NCBI GenBank assembly: GCA_900319715.1
Contig: ONPM01000009.1
Span: 1 to 33,069 of the forward strand
DNA length: 33,069 nt
Direction of reading: 5' to 3'
Source of the DNA: an uncultured Prevotella sp.
Lineage (GTDB): Bacteria; Bacteroidota; Bacteroidia; Bacteroidales; Bacteroidaceae
Part shown: piece by piece, positions 25,816-31,860 of the stretch
Layout of the letters: the number at the start of each line of letters is the position of its first letter
Position numbering within the stretch: the stretch's first letter is position 1
Made by a program: the position numbers and the translations under genes
The notes under the pieces: generated by a model
Databases searched by the model: none
What the model saw: the letters and a program-made list of their open reading frames with translations, nothing else
What the model was told of the DNA's origin: nothing

Positions 25816-25917
25816 ATTATCAAGAATTTGAGAATTTAAGAATTATTTCCAATTCCTTACAATTCTATTGTTTTCTCTTCGGCAAACAAATTCTTTAATT
25901 CTCTAATTCTTGATAAT
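25816..25917. repeat. 29-base inverted repeat between fusA and rpsJ
   Basis: The arms 25816-25844 and 25889-25917 are reverse complements with two mismatches, around a 44-base AT-rich loop. Each arm begins (or ends, on the other strand) with ATTATCAAGAATT followed by decayed copies of AGAATT. The same word occurs at 30314-30340. In mRNA this could form a long stem 6 bases after the fusA stop, separating fusA from rpsJ or blocking 3' decay. Confidence 0.75.
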
Positions 25918-25923
25918 AATTAC

Positions 25924-28053
25924 CTATACCAGGTCTGCACGGCCCTTGACCTCCTCGAGCACGGCCTTGGCCAGAGCGCTGGAGAGCGGTGCGTGGTGAT
26001 CGTACTCCATTGAACTGGTGGCACGACCAGAGGTGATGGTACGGAGGGCGGTCACATAACCGAACATCTCTGACAGGGGCACCATGGCCTTGATGACGCG
26101 GGCACCTGAGCGAGCCTCGTCCATACCCTCTACCTGACCGCGACGCTTGTTGAGGTCGCCGATCACGTCACCCATATTCTCCTCAGGTGTCACCACCTCG
26201 AGTTTCATGATGGGCTCCATCAGTACGGGCTTTGCCTGAGCGCAGATGGCCTTGTAAGCCATCTGGGCACAAACCTCGAACGACAACTGGTCAGAGTCCA
26301 CGGGGTGGAACGAACCATCGACGACGACAACCTTCAGCGAATCCATCGGGTAGCCACCCAGGATACCGTTCTTCAGAGAAGTCTCGAAGCCCTTCTGGAT
26401 AGCAGGGATGTACTCCTTGGGGATGTTACCACCCTTCACCTCGTTGATGAACTGCAGAGGTCCGTTCTCCTTGATATCGTAGTCCTCATCGACAGGACCG
26501 ACGTTCACGATGATGTCAGCAAACTTACCGCGACCACCCGACTGCTTCTTGTAGACCTCACGGTAACCCATGACGGTCTTGGTGATGGCCTCCTTGTAGT
26601 TCACCTGGGGCTTACCCTGATTGCACTCCACCTTGAACTCGCGCTTCAGACGGTCGATGATGATGTCGAGGTGCAACTCACCCATACCCGAGATGATGGT
26701 CTGACCACTCTGCTCGTCGGTACGTACGGTGAAGGTCGGGTCTTCCTCAGCCAACTTGGCGAGACCGTTGTCGAGTTTGGCCACGTCGGCCTGGCTCTTC
26801 GGCTCCACGGCGATAGAGATCACCGTGTCGGGGAAGGTCATCGACTCCAGCACGATGGGCTTGTCCTCATCGCAGAGGGTGTCACCCGTGCGGATATCCT
26901 TGAAGCCTACACCTGCGCCGATATCACCGGCATCGATAGACTCCATGGGAATCTCCTTGTTGGAGTTCATCTGGAACAGACGGCTGATACGCTCCTTCTT
27001 GCCCGAACGGGGGTTGAAGACGTAACTGCCGGCCTGGATCTTACCAGAGTAGACGCGGAAGAACACCAGACGGCCCATATACGGGTCGGTAGCGATCTTG
27101 AAGGCGAGGGCCGATGTCGGAGCATCGTCTGAAGGCTCACGGTCCTCTTCCTCGTCGGTATTGGGGTTGGTACCCTTGATCACCTCCACGTCGACAGGTG
27201 CTGGCAGGAAGGCGCAGACAGCGTCGAGCAGGGGCTGCACACCCTTGTTCTTATACGACGAACCGAGCAGCATCGGCGTGCACTGCATCGAGATGGTACC
27301 CTTGCGGATGGCGGCGATGATCTCCTCCTCGGTGATAGAGTCGGGATCGTCGAAGTATTTCTCCATCAGGGCCTCATCATACTCGGCAGCAGCCTCGAGC
27401 AACTTGTTACGCCACTCGTCGCACTCTGCCTGCAGGTCTGAGGGGATGTCCTCAACGTCATACTCAGCACCCATGGTCTCGTCGTGCCACAGGATGGCCT
27501 TCATCTTGATCAGGTCCACCAGGCCCTTGAAGTTCTCCTCAGCACCGATAGGCACCTGGATCACGACGGGGTTGGCACCCAGAATGTCCTTCATCTGCTG
27601 CACGGTCTCGAAGAAGTCGGCACCAGAGCGGTCCATCTTGTTCACATAACCGATACGGGGCACGTTGTACTTGTCGGCCTGGCGCCATACGGTCTCAGAC
27701 TGAGGCTGCACACCGTCGGCGGCAGAATAAGTAGCCACGGCTCCGTCGAGCACACGCAGTGAGCGCTCCACCTCGGCGGTGAAGTCCACGTGTCCCGGAG
27801 TATCAATGAGGTTAATCTTGAATGTCTTGTTCTTCCATGTCCAGTTACAGGTGGTGGCGGCAGAGGTGATAGTGATACCACGCTCCTGCTCCTGAGCCAT
27901 CCAGTCCATCGTGGCTGCTCCATCGTGCACCTCACCGATCTTGTGCGTCTTACCCGTGTAGAACAGGATACGCTCAGAGGTGGTGGTCTTACCGGCATCG
28001 ATGTGGGCCATAATACCGATGTTTCTTGTCAAATGTAGATCGCGATTTGCCAT
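25924..28053 (-). CDS. fusA: Elongation factor G
   Basis: EF-G is the GTPase that drives translocation of tRNAs and mRNA. The 709-residue product is complete: G1 loop '[20 protein letters not shown]', switch region '[11 protein letters not shown]', G3 '[16 protein letters not shown]', G4 '[10 protein letters not shown]', and the later domains with '[19 protein letters not shown]' and '[20 protein letters not shown]'. It lies 40 bases after rpsG, in the usual str-operon order. Confidence 0.97.
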   Translation of the reverse strand: MANRDLHLTRNIGIMAHIDAGKTTTSERILFYTGKTHKIGEVHDGAATMDWMAQEQERGITITSAATTCNWTWKNKTFKINLIDTPGHVDFTAEVERSLRVLDGAVATYSAADGVQPQSETVWRQADKYNVPRIGYVNKMDRSGADFFETVQQMKDILGANPVVIQVPIGAEENFKGLVDLIKMKAILWHDETMGAEYDVEDIPSDLQAECDEWRNKLLEAAAEYDEALMEKYFDDPDSITEEEIIAAIRKGTISMQCTPMLLGSSYKNKGVQPLLDAVCAFLPAPVDVEVIKGTNPNTDEEEDREPSDDAPTSALAFKIATDPYMGRLVFFRVYSGKIQAGSYVFNPRSGKKERISRLFQMNSNKEIPMESIDAGDIGAGVGFKDIRTGDTLCDEDKPIVLESMTFPDTVISIAVEPKSQADVAKLDNGLAKLAEEDPTFTVRTDEQSGQTIISGMGELHLDIIIDRLKREFKVECNQGKPQVNYKEAITKTVMGYREVYKKQSGGRGKFADIIVNVGPVDEDYDIKENGPLQFINEVKGGNIPKEYIPAIQKGFETSLKNGILGGYPMDSLKVVVVDGSFHPVDSDQLSFEVCAQMAYKAICAQAKPVLMEPIMKLEVVTPEENMGDVIGDLNKRRGQVEGMDEARSGARVIKAMVPLSEMFGYVTALRTITSGRATSSMEYDHHAPLSSALAKAVLEEVKGRADLV

Positions 28054-28093
28054 TGCTTATTATCCTTAATATCTTTTACCTTAAATACCTGTC

Positions 28094-28570
28094 TTAGAAT
28101 CTGAAGTGTGCAAATGCGCGGTTAGCCTCAGCCATACGGTGCATATCCTCCTTACGCTTGAAGGCACCACCCTGGTTGTTGTAGGCATCCATGATCTCGG
28201 CAGCCAGTTTGTCGGCCATCGACTTGCCACTGCGCTTGCGGGCAAAGGCAATCATATTCTTCATCGATACGCTCTCCTTACGGTCGGGACGGATCTCAGT
28301 AGGCACCTGGAAAGTGGCACCACCGATACGGCGGCTCTTCACCTCCACCTGGGGGGTGATGTTGTCGAGGGCCTGCTTCCAGATATCCAGAGCCGACTTC
28401 TCCTCGTTCTGCATCTTTGACTTCACTGTCTCCAGTGCATTGTAGAAAATCTCATACGACTTCGACTTCTTACCGTCGTACATCAGGTGGTTCACGAACT
28501 TAGACACCTTCTGGTCGTTGAACACGGGATCCGGCAGGATCACGCGCTTCTTGGGTTTTGCTTTTCTCAT
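28094..28570 (-). CDS. rpsG: 30S ribosomal protein S7 (uS7)
   Basis: S7 nucleates assembly of the small-subunit head and contacts the E-site tRNA. I chose the ATG at 28570, giving 158 residues starting [17 protein letters not shown], as in the family; the open frame reaches back to 28648, but that part reads as spacer. Internal landmarks are '[20 protein letters not shown]' and '[20 protein letters not shown]'. It lies between rpsL and fusA. Confidence 0.96.
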   Translation of the reverse strand: MRKAKPKKRVILPDPVFNDQKVSKFVNHLMYDGKKSKSYEIFYNALETVKSKMQNEEKSALDIWKQALDNITPQVEVKSRRIGGATFQVPTEIRPDRKESVSMKNMIAFARKRSGKSMADKLAAEIMDAYNNQGGAFKRKEDMHRMAEANRAFAHFRF

Positions 28571-28680
28571 TTTGTCTTGAATGTTTAAATTCTGCTTGGG
28601 GGCTGTTCTTACTTGTTCTTCAACGCTCTCACATGAGCATTTACTCAACCTTTATAACAATTTCTCCAGCAAAACGGGTT

Positions 28681-28752
28681 GTTTTTTACTTTTTCACCTT
28701 TTGACTTTTTCACCTTTCAAAAGGTCGGCCAAATGACCCTCTCCGGTCATTT
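28681..28752 (-). promoter_or_regulatory. Hairpins and short direct repeats between rpsL and rpsG
   Basis: AAATGACC (28731-28738) and GGTCATTT (28745-28752) form an 8-base-pair stem that includes the first two bases of the rpsL stop triplet. Next to it lie ACCTTT/AAAGGT palindromic words and repeats of AAAAGGTGAAAAAGT on the minus strand. In E. coli the rpsL-rpsG spacer is where S7 regulates the str operon; whether this one does so is unknown. Confidence 0.4.
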
Positions 28753-29131
28753 ACTTCTTGGCCTTGGGACGCTTGGCACCGTACTTGGAGCGGCGCTGCA
28801 GGCGGTTGGCGACACCGGCGGTATCGAGCGTACCGCGGACGATGTGATAACGTACACCGGGGAGGTCCTTCACACGACCACCGCGAACGAGCACGATGGA
28901 GTGCTCCTGCAGGTTGTGACCCTCTCCGGGAATGTAACTGTTGACCTCCTTCTGGTTGGTCAAACGAACACGGGCTACCTTACGCATAGCCGAATTAGGC
29001 TTCTTAGGTGTCGTTGTGTAGACACGTACACAGACACCGCGGCGCTGAGGACAGTTGTCCAGCGCGGGTGACTTTGACTTGTCGACAATCACCTTTCTGC
29101 CTTTTCTTACCAATTGTGAAATTGTAGGCAT
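28751..29131 (-). CDS. rpsL: 30S ribosomal protein S12 (uS12)
   Basis: S12 sits at the decoding centre and is the classic target of streptomycin-resistance mutations. The 126-residue product begins [20 protein letters not shown] and contains '[20 protein letters not shown]' and '[17 protein letters not shown]'. The lysines of both resistance hot spots (PKKPNSA and GGRVKDLPG) are unchanged, so the allele looks streptomycin-sensitive. It heads rpsL-rpsG-fusA-rpsJ and has a -7 box about 95 bases upstream. Confidence 0.97.
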   Translation of the reverse strand: MPTISQLVRKGRKVIVDKSKSPALDNCPQRRGVCVRVYTTTPKKPNSAMRKVARVRLTNQKEVNSYIPGEGHNLQEHSIVLVRGGRVKDLPGVRYHIVRGTLDTAGVANRLQRRSKYGAKRPKAKK

Positions 29132-29188
29132 AATACTTTTAATTTAATTATTTATATATGTATATTTTGTTTATATTCAGCACTTTAC

Positions 29189-29215
29189 AACGCCTACTCT
29201 TCCCAGAAAGGCGTT
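29189..29215 (-). promoter_or_regulatory. Small hairpin in the rpsL leader
   Basis: AACGCCT (29189-29195) and AGGCGTT (29209-29215) form a 7-base-pair stem with a 13-base loop, about 10 bases downstream of the rpsL -7 box, thus at the 5' end of the predicted mRNA. It may stabilise the transcript or bind a regulator; no known leader family was recognised. Confidence 0.35.
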
Positions 29216-29223
29216 TCGGGCTG

Positions 29224-29231
29224 CAAAGGTA
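29224..29231 (-). promoter_or_regulatory. -7 box of the rpsL operon promoter
   Basis: TACCTTTG on the minus strand, between the DUF3467 terminator hairpin and rpsL. No clear -33 TTTG is seen at the normal distance. Predicted start near 29217, leader about 85 bases. Confidence 0.55.
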
Positions 29232-29267
29232 CGACTATTTTCCGATTCCACCTAATATATAATGAAG

Positions 29268-29313
29268 AAAAAGTGCCACGTCTTGTCTAATTTAACAAGA
29301 TATAACACTTTTT
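29268..29313 (-). terminator. Terminator after the DUF3467 gene
   Basis: Arms 29268-29286 and 29295-29313 pair over 19 bases with three G-U pairs and one mismatch, around an 8-base loop. The minus-strand RNA ends the stem in UUUUU and continues UCUUC. It lies 24 bases after the stop at 29338 and separates that gene from the rpsL promoter. Confidence 0.7.
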
Positions 29314-29337
29314 ACGCTTTTTAATCACCGATTGCTC

Positions 29338-29655
29338 TCAGGCCTCGCCCTTTGACAGGTCAAAAGGAGCGATTGTGCGCGGTTCCTGGCTCGGAATCCT
29401 GATCGGCCCGTACTCCTTTTCGTAGCGCATGATGTTCTCCTGCAGTGCCGCCAGCAATCGCTTGGCGTGTTCGGGCGCCAGGATCACGCGGCTCCTCACC
29501 TGCGCCTTCGGCACACCGGGGAGCACCCGCGCAAAGTCCACCACGAAGTCACTCGACGAATGGGTGATGATGGCAAAGTTGGCATACTCACCCTGTGCTA
29601 CCTCCTGCGGCAGTTCCAACTGCAGGCCCTGTTTGTTCTGTTCGTTCTCGTTCAT
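29338..29655 (-). CDS. DUF3467 protein
   Basis: This 105-residue cytoplasmic protein of unknown function matches the DUF3467 family: 'YANFAIITHSSSDFVVDFAR' followed by 'KAQVRSRVILAPEHAKRLLA' and 'NIMRYEKEYG'. The family is widespread in Bacteroidetes and, as I recall, commonly lies between rpoC and rpsL; its place before rpsL here agrees. It has a promoter candidate just upstream and a strong hairpin after it, so it is probably expressed alone. No function is proposed. Confidence 0.85.
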   Translation of the reverse strand: MNENEQNKQGLQLELPQEVAQGEYANFAIITHSSSDFVVDFARVLPGVPKAQVRSRVILAPEHAKRLLAALQENIMRYEKEYGPIRIPSQEPRTIAPFDLSKGEA

Positions 29656-29681
29656 ATACCTTATATATTATTATCTGGGTG

Positions 29682-29713
29682 CAAAGGTAAACAAATAATC
29701 CCGTACCGCCAAA
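29682..29713 (-). promoter_or_regulatory. Promoter for the DUF3467 gene
   Basis: TTTG (29710-29713), a 20-base spacer and TACCTTTG (29682-29689) on the minus strand: an excellent Bacteroidetes promoter. The -33 element lies in the loop of the hairpin 29697-29725. Confidence 0.72.
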
Positions 29714-29725
29714 CGATACGGGATT
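29697..29725. terminator. Bidirectional-looking terminator after the amidase gene
   Basis: AATCCCGTA (29697-29705) and TACGGGATT (29717-29725) form a perfect 9-base-pair stem with an 11-base loop. On the plus strand it runs into T7; on the minus strand it is preceded by A7 and followed by ATTTGTTT. It ends just after the amidase stop (29729) and probably terminates that transcript. Confidence 0.6.
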
Positions 29726-29728
29726 TTT

Positions 29729-30172
29729 TTATTCCGGCTGCAAGGCTCGGACAAGGTTCAAGTCGGCGTACTCGCGGACAACGTCCTTGATACACGGGCA
29801 GTCCTTCTCTGGATTCAGGTCGTGGTGACCCACGATCAATGCACGCGGATAGCGGCGGTGAAGGTCTGTGAGGAGTCGCCGGAGTGATGCCTTCTGGGCC
29901 TCAGTCCTGGTGTCGGCGGGTTGTCCGCGGATGTCGAGCCCGCCCTCGTAGCACACGCCGATGGAGTGGGCGTTATGGTTCACGCAGTGGGCTCCGACCA
30001 TCCATTCCGGCCTTCCCGGCTCGATCTCTCCGTCACGACGCACCACGTAGTGGTAGCCGATGCCGAACTTCCAGCCCTGTTTCCGGTGCCAGGAGTCGAT
30101 CTGGGCGGCGGAACTCATCTGGTCTGGCCGCACTGCCGAACAATGAAGGACAATCAAGGTAATCTGTCTCAT
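29729..30172 (-). CDS. N-acetylmuramoyl-L-alanine amidase (Amidase_2, T7-lysozyme-like)
   Basis: The enzyme would cut the bond between muramic acid and the stem peptide of peptidoglycan using zinc. The sequence 'ITLIVLHCSA' gives the first zinc His, 'YHYVVRRDGEI' the conserved Tyr, 'SIGVCYEGG' the family core, and 'VGHHDLNPEKDCPC' the second His and the Cys ligand. No signal peptide is visible, as in phage-type enzymes. I chose ATG 30172 (147 residues, MRQITLIVLHCSA) over 30184 because the four extra codons lie within an ATGCATAAT repeat. In Bacteroidetes this gene often accompanies an HU-like protein and a short 'smalltalk' peptide, as here; the shared function is not known to me. Confidence 0.88.
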   Translation of the reverse strand: MRQITLIVLHCSAVRPDQMSSAAQIDSWHRKQGWKFGIGYHYVVRRDGEIEPGRPEWMVGAHCVNHNAHSIGVCYEGGLDIRGQPADTRTEAQKASLRRLLTDLHRRYPRALIVGHHDLNPEKDCPCIKDVVREYADLNLVRALQPE

Positions 30173-30204
30173 CTTATTATGCATTATGCATTATTAATTA
30201 TGCA

Positions 30205-30303
30205 TTACATACAACTCTGCACGAAGAAGGTTGATACCACCAGTGACCCTAAGGCCACAACGAACTTGAGTATTCTCCCGATGTTGATCTTGTTCTGTTT
30301 CAT
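30205..30303 (-). CDS. Small membrane or lipoprotein-like peptide of the 'smalltalk' type
   Basis: This 32-residue ORF reads MKQNKINIGRILKFVVALGS then LVVSTFFVQSCM. It has a basic N-terminus, one hydrophobic segment and a Cys-Met end, the layout of peptides annotated as 'smalltalk protein' next to amidases and HU-like genes in Bacteroidetes. It lies 32 bases upstream of the amidase start. An alternative ATG directly upstream (30306) would add one Met. The QSC near the end resembles a lipobox but leaves no mature chain; the function is unknown. It is too short for ordinary gene callers. Confidence 0.7.
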   Translation of the reverse strand: MKQNKINIGRILKFVVALGSLVVSTFFVQSCM

Positions 30304-30557
30304 CATTTCTACTATTATCAAGAATTAGAGAATTTGAGAATTTTTCCGAGGAGTGAGGAGTGTGGAGTTTTTCCGAGGAGTGAGGAATGAGATTACTCTG
30401 TGGTCAATGATCTGCCCTTAGAGTATTTTCTTCCCCTCCTGAGTCAGGAGGGGTTAGGGGTGGTCTGAACGCGGGCCAATGCAACAATTCGCGGTAGTTA
30501 TAGCGCCTGTTCAGACCCCCTCTAACTCCCCCTAACTTAGGGGGAGAAGAAGTTACC
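30304..30557. other. Repeat-rich spacer between HU and smalltalk genes
   Basis: No gene is seen. The spacer carries an ATTATCAAGAATTAGAG word at 30314 shared with the fusA-rpsJ spacer, two copies of TTTTTCCGAGGAGTGAGGA (30342-30360 and 30368-30386), and the nested palindromic element 30430-30549. Confidence 0.6.
30430..30549. repeat. Nested palindromic element, MITE-like or REP-like
   Basis: Imperfect inverted arms 30430-30470 and 30509-30549 share GGTCTGAAC at their inner ends. Each arm contains its own 21-base palindrome: 10-base arms CCCCTCCTGA/TCAGGAGGGG, and CTCCCCCTAA/TTAGGGGGAG, each around one central base. The whole is about 120 bases, has no coding capacity, and ends 8 bases from the HU-gene stop. 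The form suggests a small non-autonomous repeat; it may also act as terminator for the HU gene. Confidence 0.6.
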
Positions 30558-31064
30558 TTAGCCGTTGCCACCTTCGCCACCAGTGTCGGAGCCTGAAGAG
30601 GACTCGGGCTTGAGCGAGGTGTCGTAGGTCTCCTCGAACACCACGTCCTTCACCAGCGTCTTGGCGATGACGAACTTCTGCGTGATCTTACCCTGCTTGT
30701 TCACGGTCTGGCCTACCACTACTCGCTTGCTCTCGGGCTGGAACAGCACACGGCGCACGGTGATGGTCTGGGCGCCGCAGTCATCCTTCTCCGTGACGCC
30801 GATAGAGGAGAAGCCCACCTTGAAGATGCCGATGCCGTCGAGTTTCACCTTCTGGCCCAGTTCGAAGAAGTGCTTCAGGGCACCGCCCAGTTCGTCGAGC
30901 ACGGCCTTGATGTCGCTCTTCTTCACGCTGGCCTGCGTCTGGATAAACTCGGCCAGTTCCTCGGTGGTGATGAAGTGCTGGTCGTAGACCGCCGTGGCGA
31001 ACCACTTGCCGAAGGCGGTACTCTCGTCGTTCTTGTTCTGGATTTTTTTAAATTTCTGACTCAT
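30558..31064 (-). CDS. HU-family DNA-binding protein (Bacteroidetes histone-like variant)
   Basis: The 168-residue product belongs to the enlarged HU/IHF-like family of Bacteroidetes. 'TTEELAEFIQTQASVKKSDI' and 'KAVLDELGGALKHFFELGQK' form the helical dimerisation part and 'VKLDGIGIFKVGFSSIGV' the first strands of the DNA-binding arms; a C-terminal Gly/Ser/Glu tail (about 150-168) follows. It is longer than classical HU (about 90 residues). It would bind and bend DNA. Its leader of about 180 bases contains 9-base tandem repeats. Confidence 0.88.
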   Translation of the reverse strand: MSQKFKKIQNKNDESTAFGKWFATAVYDQHFITTEELAEFIQTQASVKKSDIKAVLDELGGALKHFFELGQKVKLDGIGIFKVGFSSIGVTEKDDCGAQTITVRRVLFQPESKRVVVGQTVNKQGKITQKFVIAKTLVKDVVFEETYDTSLKPESSSGSDTGGEGGNG

Positions 31065-31065
31065 T

Positions 31066-31102
31066 GTTTAAAGATTGAAGATTGAAAGATTGAAGATTGA
31101 AA
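31066..31102. repeat. Short direct repeats AAGATTG(A) before the HU gene
   Basis: Four close copies of AAGATTGA(A) lie immediately upstream of the HU start (plus-strand reading). Similar TTTAATCTTTAAACTTT words precede rpsJ (25737-25770). They are AT-rich leader repeats, perhaps giving an unstructured ribosome-landing region. Confidence 0.5.
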
Positions 31103-31124
31103 TGGGCTGCGCGCCGGCCACATT

Positions 31125-31209
31125 GTCACATAGATCACACTGATCTCACTGATTTCACTGATCTCACAGATTTCACAGATTTCACAAATTTCCGTGATTT
31201 CTGTGTGAC
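31125..31209. repeat. 9-base tandem repeats with flanking inverted ends
   Basis: Five units of the form (C/T)TCAC(T/A)(G/A)AT run from 31145 to 31189. They are flanked by TGTCACATAGATCAC (31125-31139) and the related reverse complement GTGATTTCTGTGTGACA (31193-31209). The block lies in the predicted HU leader, between the -7 box and the start codon. Confidence 0.7.
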
Positions 31210-31246
31210 ATTAAATCAAAGACCGACTGTGTGACTTTTGACACTA

Positions 31247-31254
31247 CAAAGGTA
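31247..31254 (-). promoter_or_regulatory. Candidate -7 box for the HU-family gene
   Basis: TACCTTTG on the minus strand, 183 bases before the HU ATG; no good -33 TTTG at the usual distance. Confidence 0.5.
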
Positions 31255-31330
31255 CGACATTCTGTGAGTCCGTTTTCGGTTTCCTTCCGTTTCCGACAGA
31301 TACTTCCGTTTGCTGCTGTATATTATCCGC

Positions 31331-31525
31331 CTATGGCTCCACGTCGATGCAGAACGTCTCCACCAGGAACTTCACGATGTGTGGCTCCAGCACCTTCGCC
31401 CTGGGCCGCAGCCCCATCCGTCGCAGTCGTTTCTCATACGGACGGCACCACTCCATCAGCGTCTTCACGCTCACACCGGCGGCATCCGCCAGTTGTTGTT
31501 TTGACATCGCCTTCATAAAAACCAA
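31331..31525 (-). CDS. Small helix-turn-helix protein (DUF4248-like)
   Basis: The 64-residue product contains 'SKQQLADAAGVSVKTLMEWC', a helix-turn-helix resembling MerR/excisionase starts, and a second helical part ('LEPHIVKFLVETFCID'). Layout and neighbours resemble small DUF4248-type proteins found between VapE-like and HU-like genes in Bacteroidetes. Starts at 31525, 31516 or 31507 are possible; MSKQQLADAAG (31507) fits the domain best. It probably binds DNA; target unknown. Confidence 0.6.
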   Translation of the reverse strand: MVFMKAMSKQQLADAAGVSVKTLMEWCRPYEKRLRRMGLRPRAKVLEPHIVKFLVETFCIDVEP

Positions 31526-31860
31526 TGATTAGTAACCGTTAAACAATGACAGTGCGGAGGCTCACTTTACGTTGTTGCTGATATCTCCCAAGACAGTCAG
31601 AAAGGCCAAGTCATGAAGTCAGTGCTGGCACTTTACCCCCCTAAAGTCCTATCCCTTACTCTCTGACTTGGCTTTCCTCACTCCCTTACTGCACCTTCCT
31701 CACTCCCTTACCAGGCATTTCTATCCGGCCTCCGCCTCCTATGTAATCATCTGTAAACTGTAAACCGTAAACTGTAAACCATTCATGACGCATTTGCCAC
31801 AATAACGCACAGATTCCTCGTGCGTACCGCACAGGCGTGCGCGGTACACACGAGGAAGTC
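31526..31860. other. Spacer between VapE-like and small HTH genes
   Basis: No gene, tRNA or promoter with a good -7 box was found. It contains two copies of TTCCTCACTCCCTTAC (31674-31689 and 31696-31711), a run of TGTAAAC repeats (about 31752-31780), an imperfect inverted pair (31599-31613 with 31664-31678), and the strong hairpin 31814-31857. Confidence 0.55.
31814..31857 (-). terminator. Strong hairpin directly after the VapE-like gene
   Basis: Arms 31814-31830 and 31841-31857 pair over 17 positions with one mismatch around a 10-base loop, starting 4 bases from the stop at 31861. No T-run follows on the minus strand, so it is a terminator-like or mRNA-end structure rather than a textbook terminator. 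Confidence 0.5.

Noticed and set aside
26305-27132. 275-residue plus-strand frame
   Set aside because: Antisense of fusA.
28571-28648. 26-residue N-terminal extension of S7
   Set aside because: The family starts at MRKAKPKKR; the extension lies in the rpsL-rpsG spacer and has no homology I can see.
31125-31209. CRISPR array
   Set aside because: Units are only 9 bases, without spacers, and no cas gene is nearby.
31526-31860. tRNA gene or attachment site
   Set aside because: The palindromes do not fold as a cloverleaf and no direct repeat pair flanking the module was found in the window.
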